Notes: generated by a model from the sequence alone, not told the origin. Counted from the first letter of the stretch, positions 1-12,871 are shown. The stretch is DNA of 64,000 nt from Moniliophthora roreri (GCA_001466705.2 LATX02000035.1:434001-498000), one strand, 5' to 3'. Program-made: numbers and translations.

Positions 1-126
1 AGGTTTCAAGAAACATGGTGTGTTGGGACATATACCTGGTTAAGTAGCGGGAAATTTAGCTAACGTCTAAAGAAGAATCCAGGGACCCACAGAAAAATAA
101 CAATAACAAAATCTGGGTAGATGCCT

Positions 127-2154
127 TCATAAGATGTTCGTTTCAGACAGGGTCTTAATCAAGATTAGCTCTTGAATGTGCTGAATCACGACACCGGTGG
201 CTTTTGTGTCCTGATTGGATATGAGTATTGATATCCCAGAATAGAAAAGGCAATGAACGCACTACAGCACACGTCAAGTGAGGATGTATCTTCCTCTTTT
301 TCGGTGAATGTTGATGATGGAGACCGTTGAACATATCGAGCAGATCTTGTAGCCGAGTTAATGGACATACAGTAGGGGGTGCGATTGCCAGGTACTCACA
401 TCGGCTGACAGCCTCGACCTCGTTGGGTCGGCCTTTGTAACTGGTCACGTATCTACTGAACTGAATGCCAGCTTTAAGATGAGCGTCGAGAATATCAATT
501 TTGTTGAGCAGAAGGATGAGGTCAACGTTGGCGAGAAGCTTATTCGAGCAGATAGTTCGCCATAGCTTCATGGAGTCTGCCTGTAGTCAGAGGTCAGCGA
601 ACTGATTTGGTATCGGGCATAACGGATTCTCACCAATCGGTTTACCGTCCGATCTTCGGCTAATGCTTGATTGAACGCTTTACCGGTGTCAGTTGACGTG
701 TGGGACGGGCCGCGGGGAGAACTTGCCTGATATAGGTGCTAGGAATATTATCACGGTGACTAGAATGTGGCTTAGCGACAAGGGAAAGTAGGTAAAGATG
801 GCGGTAAACTTACCGTCGTCGAAAAATTGTGCCCACGCGGCTAAACAAGGTTAATCGAGACGTAAAGGCAATGTACGCAAGTAGAGTGACAAACCTCGTT
901 GGGATCGCGCTCCGCCAACATCATAGACCACCCATTCACGGCCGCCTCCGTTTTCAGGAGCTGTAAGAAAGATACGGGAGTCAATGGACGCGGCGCTCCG
1001 GAAAAGAAGGGAGACAAACCACTATTTTCCATAAATATCCGGTGTTCTTCGGGGCCGATTGTGCGGACTCGAGCTCGTAGGATATCGCCTGCACATTGTT
1101 TAGCGTCCTGGTAATTTACCTAAAGGTCGCAGGAACGAACTTGATGTTGGCATGTAGTTCTCGTCGGTTACTCGGGGCACGTCTTCCAAAAAGCTAGATT
1201 GAAACATGCATCAGCACTTGAGACCGCCACAGAACGGTTTGAGAAAACGCACAATCCCGGCTGATCTCTCAGATATACCTCTTCTTCCATAAGCTTCGCC
1301 TGCACCTTTGGATGCCGCCACAGTGCCCCGATATCTTCGTTGCAAGCAGTGATAATTCTCCGGTTCTGCATATCTTCAAATTTGTTGTAGCTGGTGTCCT
1401 GGGAGTCGTAGGAGTGTCGCTTAAACTTGCTCGTGAGAAGGCCTTTCCAGCTATTATGCCCAGAGCGAACAGATATCTCTGCTGCACGGGTGGGATGGTA
1501 AGGTTGCCATTGATAGTGCTTGATGTGTGTGGGATCGATATCCGCTTTCCGATAATCATAGTTGTCGGGAACTGCTGGTAACACAGTGGAGGAACCGGTG
1601 ATCCGTTTAGTCAGAGCCTCTTCCACCTGTTTGAGGGGCGCAAGGGAAAAGCAGAGCTTGCGGAGAGTATCGTCGAGCTGTGCTGCGAGGGGTGGTGGAG
1701 ATGTTGAGCCCGAACGAGGTGGGACTAGGATGTTCAAAATGAAGTTGACGGAGCGGACTAGGTTGAGATGAATGATAGGCCGCCAAAGTTCAGCCTGTGA
1801 TATGATAAGAAAAGTCAAAGTAAGTTATATTCCGCAATACCTGGTCATTGAAAGCCTTAGGAGAGAAATGAAGTTGAAAATTCTTCAAAATCGTCGATTT
1901 CCCTGATTCTGCCTGTCCTGCGCAAAATCAGAATCCGTAGCGCCTCCTGCTATAAGCAATAACTCACCTAGCAAGAGTATTTTTGCCCCAGGCGCCTTCC
2001 GCCTCTGCTCCTTTTCTTGTGAGATAGCCAAATCGATGGCATCACTGACCCGTTTTGCCTCACGTTCCTCCTCAAGCCGTAGTTCACGTTTAGCTTCGCT
2101 CTCGTCTGGCGAGGAGGGTGGAGGCCAGGATTCCACTTCTGGTCGCTGCCTCAT
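127..2154 (-). CDS. G-protein alpha subunit, fungal expanded type, 481 aa
   Basis: Heterotrimeric G-protein alpha subunit, which binds GTP and relays receptor signals at the membrane. Twelve exons (minus strand): 2154-1968, 1917-1841, 1794-1253, 1193-1141, 1088-1020, 960-895, 840-814, 759-727, 677-634, 580-400, 345-263, 210-127; they join in frame to 481 aa. Visible G motifs: P-loop GQAESGKST (63-71), switch I ILRARVRTIG with the catalytic Arg and Mg-binding Thr, switch II DVGGARSQR (323-331), NKID (392-395) and TCAVDTKAT (451-459). It is longer than the usual ~353 aa because of a long N-terminus and an insertion of roughly 100 residues after the P-loop, in the helical-domain region. Odd points: the switch II catalytic Gln is Ala327, there is no Gly2 for myristoylation, and the intron at 678-726 is GC-AG. 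Start chosen as the only Met before the P-loop in a clean frame. Family assignment is firm; the signalling role is inferred. Confidence 0.93.
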
Positions 2155-2531
2155 CGAATATGATGGATGAAGTCCGGGATGAAGGCAGGAGGAGAGAGAT
2201 TCAGTTGAGAGGTACCATAGAAACAGAAGAACTAGCGCGTATCACAAGCGTATCACATTTGCCGGAGCGCCGGCTGGACGTGCTGGATTTTCCCACTCAA
2301 TCGGCAACACATGCCACACAGGCTAGCGCACAGGCTAGAGTCCTAATGAAAATTTTTCTCTTATGTTCTATGCGACAAACACCAATATCCATATGTTCAT
2401 ACCCTGCAGGGTCACAACTTTGACAGATTGCTGGAATAAATCATACAAACAACCCCGAACACCCCGACAGTTGTCTTGCACCCGACGATGTCGCCCATCG
2501 CTGGAAAATGGATCCGGCTCGTCTATTACTA
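2155..2531. other. Intergenic, upstream of the G-alpha gene
   Basis: No gene seen. Short open frames here have no recognisable product. Presumed 5' region of the G-alpha gene, ending where repeat DNA begins. CpG content looks normal. Confidence 0.5.
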
Positions 2532-3019
2532 AGGGCCTGTTCGGATAAAACCTCGGTTTCCAAGTTCTGGGTTCCAAGTTGTGCGGAAAGTTCGGGACGG
2601 CCTTCCCGCAGGCGCTTCGTCCAGCGCTTAGCCACCGTTCTTCCGACACCTACCAAGTAAGTACTCATGTATGTTATAAAGCACCACATAGAACAATTTT
2701 TAGATCATTTGAGTGTAGTATCATGCTCAAGAACTCATTTCAAAAGGTCTGTGAGGGAATCTCACAGTTGCCAACATAATTGTCATTACAATGTCATTAT
2801 TTACAAGGACCACTACAACTCACAGGGGTTTGAGGACTCTGATTACTTCTAAAAGTATCTATTGACAAAAGTATGTCCCATGAAGAACCTGGTATGATTT
2901 TTTGTGGCTACAGGACAAAAAATGCTGCATTCCAAAGACAATGCAGTTCTGGATGGCTGGCCCAAGTTCTCTATGCAACCTGGAACCTGAGAACCTGGGG
3001 TTTCATTCAAACAGGCTCT
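2532..3019. mobile_element. hAT-like non-autonomous element (MITE) with TIRs
   Basis: The left end begins AGGGCCTGTTCGGATAAAAC and the right end, read on the other strand, begins AGAGCCTGTTTGAATGAAAC. Homology continues for about 45 bases as imperfect terminal inverted repeats. Ends of the GGGCCTGTTTGGAT type are common in hAT-related MITEs. There is no coding capacity. The 8 bases on each side (TATTACTA and AATTATGG) match only partly, so a target duplication is not proven. Confidence 0.55.
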
Positions 3020-3539
3020 AATTATGGTTGCCTCAGGCTGAACTCTGCTGATTCCCACTGCCACCTGATGTTATTCCACATTTCCTAAGTCTGGAGCCAG
3101 TGGCAAGACCAAGTTATGGACCTGGACTATATCTTTCCTTTCTTTTAGAGTTGAACTCAAACTCTCCAGAAGCATTCCCCTGTACCTGTAAATAGTACTG
3201 CACAAGTTTATAGTATGAGACATTTTGAGGGATACAGTACTCACACCTATTGGGCACAACTCTGAGATGTGTCAGGAAATGATGATTTTGAGGGAGGACC
3301 TCACTGAGGATATGTAAATAGTGACCACAAACAGGGTACATCCTCTATTCACAGCATATACTGTTTCTTGTGAAGCCACAACATGTTTAAGACAGCAGAA
3401 GTCAGGTCACATTGAACATTCAAGATACACTATAGAAGTGACAAACTATAATGCAGATTGCTCATGCACAAGTTGAAGCCCATTGCGCACAACACATAAT
3501 GTGTAATGGGCCAAAATACTACACCAGAACCATGCCAGA
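2556..3539. repeat. 984-bp direct repeat, copy 1
   Basis: The sequence is repeated, with no difference that I could find, at 3541-4524, offset by exactly 985 and separated by a single N. The unit starts inside the hAT-like TIR and ends mid-sequence, not at an element boundary. Near-perfect identity across an assembly gap is best explained by two overlapping contigs left unmerged. Confidence 0.85.
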
Positions 3540-3540
3540 N
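3540..3540. other. Assembly gap (single N)
   Basis: One N between two copies of the 984-bp repeat, so the gap length is a placeholder. The duplication around it may not be real. Confidence 0.9.
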
Positions 3541-4524
3541 GTTTCCAAGTTCTGGGTTCCAAGTTGTGCGGAAAGTTCGGGACGGCCTTCCCGCAGGCGC
3601 TTCGTCCAGCGCTTAGCCACCGTTCTTCCGACACCTACCAAGTAAGTACTCATGTATGTTATAAAGCACCACATAGAACAATTTTTAGATCATTTGAGTG
3701 TAGTATCATGCTCAAGAACTCATTTCAAAAGGTCTGTGAGGGAATCTCACAGTTGCCAACATAATTGTCATTACAATGTCATTATTTACAAGGACCACTA
3801 CAACTCACAGGGGTTTGAGGACTCTGATTACTTCTAAAAGTATCTATTGACAAAAGTATGTCCCATGAAGAACCTGGTATGATTTTTTGTGGCTACAGGA
3901 CAAAAAATGCTGCATTCCAAAGACAATGCAGTTCTGGATGGCTGGCCCAAGTTCTCTATGCAACCTGGAACCTGAGAACCTGGGGTTTCATTCAAACAGG
4001 CTCTAATTATGGTTGCCTCAGGCTGAACTCTGCTGATTCCCACTGCCACCTGATGTTATTCCACATTTCCTAAGTCTGGAGCCAGTGGCAAGACCAAGTT
4101 ATGGACCTGGACTATATCTTTCCTTTCTTTTAGAGTTGAACTCAAACTCTCCAGAAGCATTCCCCTGTACCTGTAAATAGTACTGCACAAGTTTATAGTA
4201 TGAGACATTTTGAGGGATACAGTACTCACACCTATTGGGCACAACTCTGAGATGTGTCAGGAAATGATGATTTTGAGGGAGGACCTCACTGAGGATATGT
4301 AAATAGTGACCACAAACAGGGTACATCCTCTATTCACAGCATATACTGTTTCTTGTGAAGCCACAACATGTTTAAGACAGCAGAAGTCAGGTCACATTGA
4401 ACATTCAAGATACACTATAGAAGTGACAAACTATAATGCAGATTGCTCATGCACAAGTTGAAGCCCATTGCGCACAACACATAATGTGTAATGGGCCAAA
4501 ATACTACACCAGAACCATGCCAGA
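3541..4524. repeat. 984-bp direct repeat, copy 2
   Basis: Second copy of 2556-3539. After 4524 the sequence continues into new DNA (GTATGCATTTTGATGC), whereas copy 1 stops at the N at that point. This is the pattern expected from an unmerged contig overlap. Confidence 0.85.
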
Positions 4525-7500
4525 GTATGCATTTTGATGCAATGCTTAAATGGTGCTCCATATATTCACTGGTATACTTAAATTGCTTTCACAGCTGAAG
4601 CCCTGAAGTTGGAACTCATACAAAAATGGTGTTTTGAATTATTCTGAGAAATTGGTCAAAATGTGGGAACCAGTAAGTACTCAAGCTATGCACCAATGAA
4701 CTGTGACAATGGCCAGGACATAATGGCTTTTTTTGCTGTTCTGAAATGACTGTCAGTCTAATTATTCTCCTGACCACCAATATTTGCTGGACTGGATCAT
4801 AGTACCCTCTCACACATGGACCTTACCTTGATAGCTTCTGGGCCCTTAAGCATACCAAAGCATCAGGATTACTTTGAGGTTGCTTGGAATTCTTGTAAAC
4901 TTGATTTTGAGAGACCAGAATCCACAAATATTCAGAGGCAGCATAAAATAAGAATATTATGGCAGAAGTGGACGAAAACTGCAATGAGAGGAACATGAAT
5001 GCAAGCCTGTGAACCACTTATGGTGCCAGCAGTCCTATAATTTGGCTTGAGCTTGACACTATCAAAAAGAGTGTGAGGTTTTTACTCAAGATCTAGTGAA
5101 AATTTAGCCTAAGCCTAATGGAGCCTCAAAAACTGGCACTCTCTTGTGTAAGCTTGTGAGTTGTGGTGTGCATTAAAATTTAAGTTAAGATATAGTTCAT
5201 TTTGCAACTATTGACAGCCTCTTAGGATTGCCCAGGACAGCTCAGCTTGAGACACTGATATGCATAACTTTTACCTTTTATTTCACATGCAAATAGAGAA
5301 TATTTTGCACTTTTATAGTTGAAAATGAAATATACAAGGGAATTAAGAACTAGTGTAAGCTCTGAGCAGCTATTCAAAGTGAGTAGTAGAGAGGGATACA
5401 AAATATTAGCAGAGTAATGGTTGATGGTAGGCCATACAAGGGTACCCAACCACTGCTAGTATGAAAATAAATAGTAAATCTGAACACAGAGGAGCATCCT
5501 GAAACCTGTAGGGAACTATACTGCATTATACCTCTATCAAAAGCATACTAAAGGGAACATTTTCACTTTTTAACAATATTTCCAATCCACACCCAACTTG
5601 AAGAAAGAATAAAAGCCTTCAATGATACATCCACAGGAATATTACTAAGAAATGGATATGAAACAGAGAATGACAAATTATCAGCAGGGGATACTTGAGA
5701 TACCAATATCAAATTAGATGAATGAAATAGATGATCAGTTATGGGAAAGGTGCCTGTATCATGGAAAAGCAGAAGACAAAGCTGTATGATGAGAAGATAG
5801 CACAGCTGAGCTTATGTGTACACTTTAGATGAGAAAATAGAAGCATATTATGCATCTACAGAACAGATGACAGTAGACAGAGAAAGAAAGAACCATGCAG
5901 AGTGGCATGGAAGTATAATATTTTCAAACAGAGTCAGAAGGAGAGCTGTTTGATAGAGAAAATTGCAAATGATTGGTGTCAGAAGACTGCACAATCATTA
6001 TAGAAAAAGAATAAAAGAGTTTATAGCTATGAAGCCTGACTACAATTGGACACTGTGACAGAGAAATTGCCAAACACAGCTTATTTTATATAATATTTAG
6101 CACCTGACTCAGTTTTATGTTTATGTGTGACAGATATATTAGATTATTTATGTTGTAGGGTATATCATCACACAAAACTGCAAAAAGTCATAACTAGGTT
6201 ATAACTGCTGGAACTGGTTATAACCACTGGAGACCTGGGTTATAACCCCCTGGAGACAAGTTATAACCTTTTGCAGTTTTGTGCAATGATAAGGAGACAT
6301 GTTTTGTAGGTGGAAGGCAGGAGAGATACTGCCCACTGATTACCAGAGTGTATGACATTGTTGTTCAGGTAGAAGAGCTACTGGCAATCAGTATTTTTCA
6401 ACCACTTTGGGCCCTAGCTTATTTAGTTGTGCAAGAGGCACAGGCTAGTTGAGACCTGAGATTGTATCCCAAACTAGAGATCTAAATAAAAGCTAGAAAG
6501 AGCTTAGTTTTTAATGCAAGAGGCATGTTTTCTGATAAGAAGAACATTGTATTAGTCTACTAAGAGAGTAGCTGATGTACATTAGTATAGTCTGATGTTT
6601 CAACATGAATCAGAGAGGGTTTCAGGCTAGCAGTGGCTAGAAGATTTGTCCTCTTGAGAATCATTGCAGAACATAGCTAAGAGGGCTATATTCAGGTACA
6701 AGAGGTACCTTTGTTCTCACTTAGAAGAAGTTTAATCTTTAAGCAGTTTCTGGTTGAACCTTATACCAGTTTTGCTTTCGAAGTGATTAATAGAACCACA
6801 AAACCAATAAATATTATACAAAATGAACACCAATCTTGATCTGAGAAGTTGTTTTGAAGGCAATCATCTTGGAACTACCAAGTGAGACATTGAGAATTAT
6901 TCTTGATGTTGCAGTAACAGTGAACCATGCTGAACCAACTTGCAAAACAAAAACTGAGAATCAAGAACTTATATATATACCTTTTTTAGGGGTATTTTGG
7001 CACCACAGGCCTTGTGTTTTCATAGTAGAGGCATAGGTTTTTGAGCATCTTCAATCCAGCATCACAGCATTAAATCTGGATGCCATAGTTCTCCAAATTT
7101 GGTCAAGCTTGACAGGTAGTCCTCTCCTACCTCTACATGTTGGCAGCCAATCTGTTATCATGTGTTTGTGACTTTGATTATTGATTTGTGAACTGAGTCT
7201 ATAAGTATCAAATTAGTTGTACAATAGTAAAGATCCAACTCAAAGACTCTAGCACTAACAATATTAGCATGATTCCAAAAAGAAACTTGCTTCACCAAAT
7301 GATTTGACTCAGATGTTGGTTTATGACTAGAAGACATATGACATTGACTTTCCACTAGTGAATGCAAGCTCATTGTTACCAGAGGCAGTAACAGTCACCT
7401 CATGATATGTCCATAGTGCATATTATAATAATACACCAAATTTATAAATCTTGCAAATTCTATACATATGAATGTCATTTGGACATGTTTAAATGGTTGA

Positions 7501-8547
7501 AATGATAAGAAATGTGGAAATAGAAGGACTGATATGAGCCCAAGTAGTCATTTGAAACCTATATACACTTGATGGCATGAAGCTATAAGTTAATTGTACT
7601 TACAGTATGCCCCACATGAGTACCAAGTCACTTATAGACTCTCAATATTATATCTTGAGCATTCTAAAACCTGTAGAGACCTCTATATGGTGTTGTTCAA
7701 AAGGAGACACATCAATATTTGAACATATATATAGTGTATCAAGGGGATATTTTACATTTACACAACTTTCATTTACTCTCAGAGAGCTCATTCAAGCTTA
7801 GGATGATACCTACAATATACCAAGAGAAAAGACATGATGATATTTAAATCAGATATACAATAAAATATAAGATCAAGTATATGATTACTCAGCATTCCAA
7901 GATGGTGATGCAATAATCCCTCCAAATCTAGGAGGAAAATGATAAGATGGAAATCAGATAGGACTGATAGATAAAAGAAAAAACATGAGATAGGAATGAG
8001 TCAGAGTCAGATAGGACAGATGGAACAAGGAAATACTTAATGACTCCTGTGGAAGTTGAGAGCATTTCTGAACAATTGAAAGACAGGATAAGGAACTCCT
8101 ATGCAGTAGCAATGGATCCTGGCCATAGATACCCATATACCACATAGAGGGCCTGGCTTGAGTCATGCTTCTGATACCCAAGATTGTATTTATTGGTGAC
8201 CTGCATACCTATAAATGGTATAGGATTACTATTGTGACAAGAGGCTGAACCCATATACATTCATTTTGTGATTTTTTCTGTAACCCATATGATATATACC
8301 CTATTATTATAATTTTATTGTAAATATTTGTTTCCAGCAGTATATAAGAACTACTATTTTGTAGGTAGGAGCAAGAGGAATCTGCCCTACCACTATGCAA
8401 TTTGTATGTGGCTATTGTTTGTATAGAAAAATTACATTCAATCAGATCTTCCTCCTCACGTCAGGCTCTAGGGACTCAGAGTAGACCTAGTTGAGATATA
8501 AGACTATAAACCAAACTTGATAGTGACAGCAAAGCCAGATATTTGTT
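4525..8547. other. CpG-poor repeat-derived DNA, no gene
   Basis: AT-rich, CpG-free DNA with no open frame that resembles a protein. Apart from the MITE at 6166-6288 I see no intact element. It is probably old transposon sequence that has decayed beyond recognition. Confidence 0.5.
6166..6288. mobile_element. GGTTATAAC-type MITE, 123 bp
   Basis: The left terminus CATCACACAAAACTGCAAAA and the right terminus (other strand) CATTGCACAAAACTGCAAAA form inverted repeats. The inside is built from repeated GGTTATAAC motifs. It is flanked by AT on both sides, consistent with a 2-bp target duplication. Same family as the element at 23550-23734. No coding capacity. Confidence 0.75.
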
Positions 8548-8712
8548 CTGTGCTTTAGTGAGTAGTTATTTTCAAGTTAAGAGAAGACTTTATATTAGAA
8601 AGTTTTGGTGGCTTTCTGGAGGCAGCTAGTGTTTTGCTAGTGTTGATGCATCTTAGAGAGGGCTCAGGCTACATTAGAAGTAGAAGTTTTCCTGCTTAAG
8701 TGTGTTACAGAT
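8548..8712. repeat. Direct repeat, copy 1 (LTR-like)
   Basis: About 165 bp beginning TTGTTCTGTGCTTTAGTGAG that recurs at about 9010-9178 with a few substitutions. In copy 1 it is followed by a segment (from about 8,713) that itself recurs at about 9,414-9,545. It may derive from an LTR of the decayed Ty3 element to its right. Confidence 0.5.
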
Positions 8713-9008
8713 CAAATAAGAGTCTAAGTGTGGTAACTCTGATCACACCAAACCACACTCTGCACATCACCACATACACATAGACAATAGGAGAGCAGGA
8801 TCTGATCAACAGATTGGTTCTTTGTGTAGTACAATCAAGTGGTATTAATGAGTCTAAGGAACAAGGATTTATCCTGTTGATGAATGAAGGTCCAGCTTTT
8901 TGGTGCAGCTGAAGATAGAGGGTGGGAAAGTGTGTTAGTATTTGTTTCTCTCCAAAATGAGGTTGGGTCTGGACTCTGAAGTGGTCTAGACCCCATTTGC
9001 ATTTTCAT

Positions 9009-9009
9009 N
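9009..9009. other. Assembly gap (single N)
   Basis: Single N at which the downstream contig begins with a second copy of the 8548 repeat. Order across this point is not secure. Confidence 0.9.
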
Positions 9010-9178
9010 TGTTCTGTGCTTTAGTGAGTAGTTATTTTCAAGTCAAGAGAAGACTTTGTATTAGAAAGTTTTGTTGGCTTTCTGGAGGCAGCTAGTGTTT
9101 TGCTAGTGTCAACACATCTTAGAGAGGGCTCAGGCTACATTTGAACTAGAAGTTTTCCTACTTAAGTGTGTTACAGAT
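9010..9178. repeat. Direct repeat, copy 2 (LTR-like)
   Basis: Near-copy of 8548-8712, starting immediately after the N at 9009. The copies differ by scattered substitutions, so this is a diverged repeat and not a simple assembly duplicate. Confidence 0.5.
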
Positions 9179-9499
9179 CACAACCAAGAGGTTTGTATCC
9201 AGTACAAGGGGTACTGTAGTCTTTGATTGCCTGAGTTATCACTTCAGAGTGGTCTTACCATTGCCTCAGCACAATTAGCTGTTGTATTCAGGCTTAATTG
9301 AGATAGTATAAACTAGAAAATACACAATAAAAATAAATTATTAAACAAATATATCTTCATAGTCTCTATGTCAATAAATGAGTACACACTTATTTGGAGC
9401 AATATAATCAAATAAGAGTCTAAGTGCAGTAACTCTGATCATGCCAAACCACACTCTGCACATTACCACATACACATAGACAATAGGAGAGTAGGATCT

Positions 9500-10731
9500 G
9501 TTCAACAGATCAGCTCTTTTGTGTAGCACAATCAAGTGGTATTAGCATGTCCTTTCTTGGCCTGTCATGACCAATACTAGTCATTGAGTGACCAGGCAAG
9601 AGTTCAGAGTGCATGGAAGGAGTCAGGTTGGCTGATGCAAGACATTTTGTCTTTAATGCAGTTGGAAAGACCCTAGTAGTACTGGTATGAGAAGGTGTTT
9701 TCACCCCAATCCAGTTCAACCATAGCATCCTGGAACTTCAGGTCATAGACATGGATGTGCTCACCATCACACATCCAGAGAAGATTGAGAGTATTCTCTA
9801 CTTTGGCCTGAGAGTTGTGAGAGACTAAAGTTGACTTAGAGTTTGTTAACAAAGGCAGCATAGCTCTCCATCCAGAATAGCCTTGGTCCTGGCTGAGTGC
9901 TAAGAATGTCATGTTGAAACCACTTGGATGCATTGCCCCAGAGGAAGGACAGGGCAAACATGATTTTGGAGGAGTTCAACCAAAAGGCTTTGGGTCAGTC
10001 GTTGAGTGGAGCATGAGAGAGGCTAGCCAGGGTTTCAGGAGCTTAAGGTTGCTACTATCAAATGTATCAAGCTCTTTGAGCTTTGACTTGGCTTGGGTGG
10101 CATATTCTGAGTTGTTGAACTTCTCCAAATGATCAGTAATAGCACTAAGGACTCAGATCATGGTACAGAGAGTCAGCTTGGGAGCATCATCTCTGCCACT
10201 ATTTCCATTACCACCACCAGGACCACCTTCTCCACCTTCATCATCATCTCCATCATCTCCACCATCATCCAAACCACCTCTGTCTCAGAGATGCTTAGAA
10301 GACCAGCCAGAACCTAAGATGGAGCCTTCTCTGCTTCTGTTCAACTAGAGTTCCTGACCACAGCCCTTGTCATTGGTGCTGGGGCCAGCCAGATTATCAG
10401 GAGAGTTAGGAGAATTGAAATTGCCAGGCCAGATAAATGAGAAGTCAGATCTGTAAGTGGGAGTGCCCAAGAAAAGAGTACCTGTGTAGACAGGCTGGCA
10501 ATTGAGGTGGAAAGAAATGAAGTCATAGCCATAGTATCCACTGGACATTGGTCTGGTGAAGAAACCAGTTTGTTGTTGCAAGGACTCCCAAATGAAGTCA
10601 CTCTGGGTCTGGAAAGCAGGCTTAGTGTAAGTAGATTGCTCTACCTTACCAGACAAAGCAGGAGCTTTTTCAGCCCAATGTCTCACATGGAAGTCATGTT
10701 TTTTGTCTTGCTGTTGTTTGTGGGAATCCAT
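9500..10731 (-). pseudogene. Decayed Ty3-type retrotransposon gag
   Basis: On the minus strand, broken frames give a gag N-terminal part (10,731-10,345), an acidic Gly/Asp-rich linker (about 10,300-10,160), and a gag core (about 9,957-9,510). The core contains the Trp-Gly-Glu and Tyr-rich stretch followed by Leu-Arg-Thr-Leu seen in Agaricomycete Ty3 gag proteins. Frameshifts and stops interrupt it. No CCHC knuckle, protease or polymerase follows. It lies wholly inside the CpG-depleted block. Confidence 0.6.
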
Positions 10732-12871
10732 AGAGGGCTGGGGTTTGGCAGTAAAGGAAGATATGGAAGTGGTGTGTAATCAATAGGAGGAGAAAAAGTC
10801 CATAGAACAGCAGGTCAAGGTAGAAAATACTGTTAAGACTATGTGGAAGAGACAAGAAGTACAGCCGAACAACTAGAAAGAGTTGTACAAGGAGCACTAT
10901 ACACAGGCATGTTCACTGAAGCTATCAGCAACAGCCCTACTGCCTATGGCAGAGGATCACATGAGATGAAGAGTCTTATATGAGAAGGGTTCAGACAAGA
11001 GATTGCATAGAACAACATTAATCTTCTACTTGAGGTATTCAAGTACTGTACATGTGTTTATATACTAAGTAGACTACAGCAATAAGGCTAGCACATGTAC
11101 CTACATGAGGACTCTGTGGGACATGCTGCAAGAAAAATGTGCTGCAAGTATATAGGTGCAGTGAAGAGGCAGTTACTCTATCTTCTATGAAGAACTGCTA
11201 CATGCTATCTTCACTCAAAAATGCACTCTAAAAGGGCTTCTGCAACTAAGAGCTGCTACTAAAACCCACAATAGAGGCTTCTAAGAGTGATAAAGCACCA
11301 TATAAGTCTACTAGGAGACTGAGTCTATCTCAAGTGCAATTTGGAGTGAAAAGGGGACAGAACCCTTTGAGTTTCAATTGACCAGCTTAAGTTGGTATAA
11401 GAGTGTAGAGTCTAAGGACTCTAGTTAGAATGACTTAAGTGTTACACTCAAGAGTCACAAAGTGTAGGTTTTTAAAACAAGTAGTTTATTGGTTGGTTAT
11501 AAAGGAATGTATACAGTGAGGCAAAATATATAGCAATCTCAGCTCTACTAGAAGTGACTGACTGGCAAGTGCATGGAGACTTAGTCTAAAAAGCTGCACA
11601 GAGGTCTAAATTGATGCTGTGCAGGGCTATAATATGCAAGTACCAGTCAGTGCTTGAGCCTGCATCTACAAGTACAGCTCTTTATATACAAAACGATAAT
11701 TGGAAATAACAAAAATAAAAAATAAATGAGTGTGATCTAGTTTAGAGTACAAATCATATGCATTTGTGCCTAAAAGTCCAACTCTGTGTAGCAATTAACT
11801 ATGTTGGGTATATCTGGTGACCAAACAGTTGATTTATTGTGTTTTGAACTCTGTGCAGAGCATTGCTAGGTCAAACAATCCTTCTGCATAGCTACTTCCA
11901 TGTAGCCATGGGTTCTGGACTGGCTTTATGTTTCCCTTTCCTCTGGTTTACTTCCACATAGCTGCTTTCTACCATTGGATTGGCAGATGTCACCATCTAG
12001 ACATCTGTCATATTCACTCTCCTTTCGTCCCATGTACAATCTTGTGAATCATTATCAATTTCCTGCACACTCATTGCCTATCAATCATCCCATGTACACC
12101 TGGATAGGCCATTGTATCTGCTCAAGAGTGTCTTTGAAGCTCTGCATAGGGACAAGTTCCAACTATGTACTATAGTTCTGATAGTAATAATGAAGCATTA
12201 AGTCTATTGATGCATTATCACACAATGTGATTGCAAAGTGAACAATCTAGTGCACTTAGACTGTGGATCCTGCTGATATCTATTCCTTTGTATTCAGAAT
12301 TAGTGGTTTCTGGCCCATTTTATTGACCAAGGACCCTCACTGTGATGCTTCACTGTAATGTAGAGGGCTAGTATAGTCTACTAACTTCATCTAAATTGTG
12401 TTACAGTGTCAATTATTAGACTTATTAGACTCAGCACTTAAGGCTTAGATGCCATATTAGAGTTCCCAGGTTATCAAGTCACATGAATATCACATGTACT
12501 CTGGGCTCTTTTTCTAATTTTTGATGTGAAAAGTGCATGATTTCATGTCTAGGCCAAAATTAGACACATCAGCAGAACAGAAGTAAAACATAAGAGTAGG
12601 AACATGTATACAGGGTTAGTCACACTGGTACTTTGTACAAGTAAACTCAGCCAAGAGGTACAGGTGTAACAATCAGCCAATATCACTCCATCAGAGATCA
12701 TTGACATGTGTGGAAGAGTAGAGAAGATATACTTGGGAAATCCAGAGCTTGAACCAGATTTCACACTGAGTATTGTGCAGAGTATGAGGAAAGTGAGGGG
12801 GATTTACAACCAGAAGAAGACAGAGAATATGCAACAGTTATCTTTAGACCAATTCATGAGAGTGGAGTGTT
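10732..12871. other. CpG-poor DNA, no gene
   Basis: About 2.1 kb of AT-rich, CpG-poor sequence. No protein-like frame and no clear element ends seen. Confidence 0.45.

Noticed and set aside
1089..1119. 31-base intron in the G-alpha gene (GTAAAT donor at 1119)
   Set aside because: Too short for this genome; a GTTCGT donor at 1140 gives a 52-base intron and a better match to the family (PTSSDILRARV).
10129..10348. Ser/Ile/Thr- or Pro-rich plus-strand open frames
   Set aside because: They are the antisense of the Gly/Asp-rich linker of the decayed gag gene.
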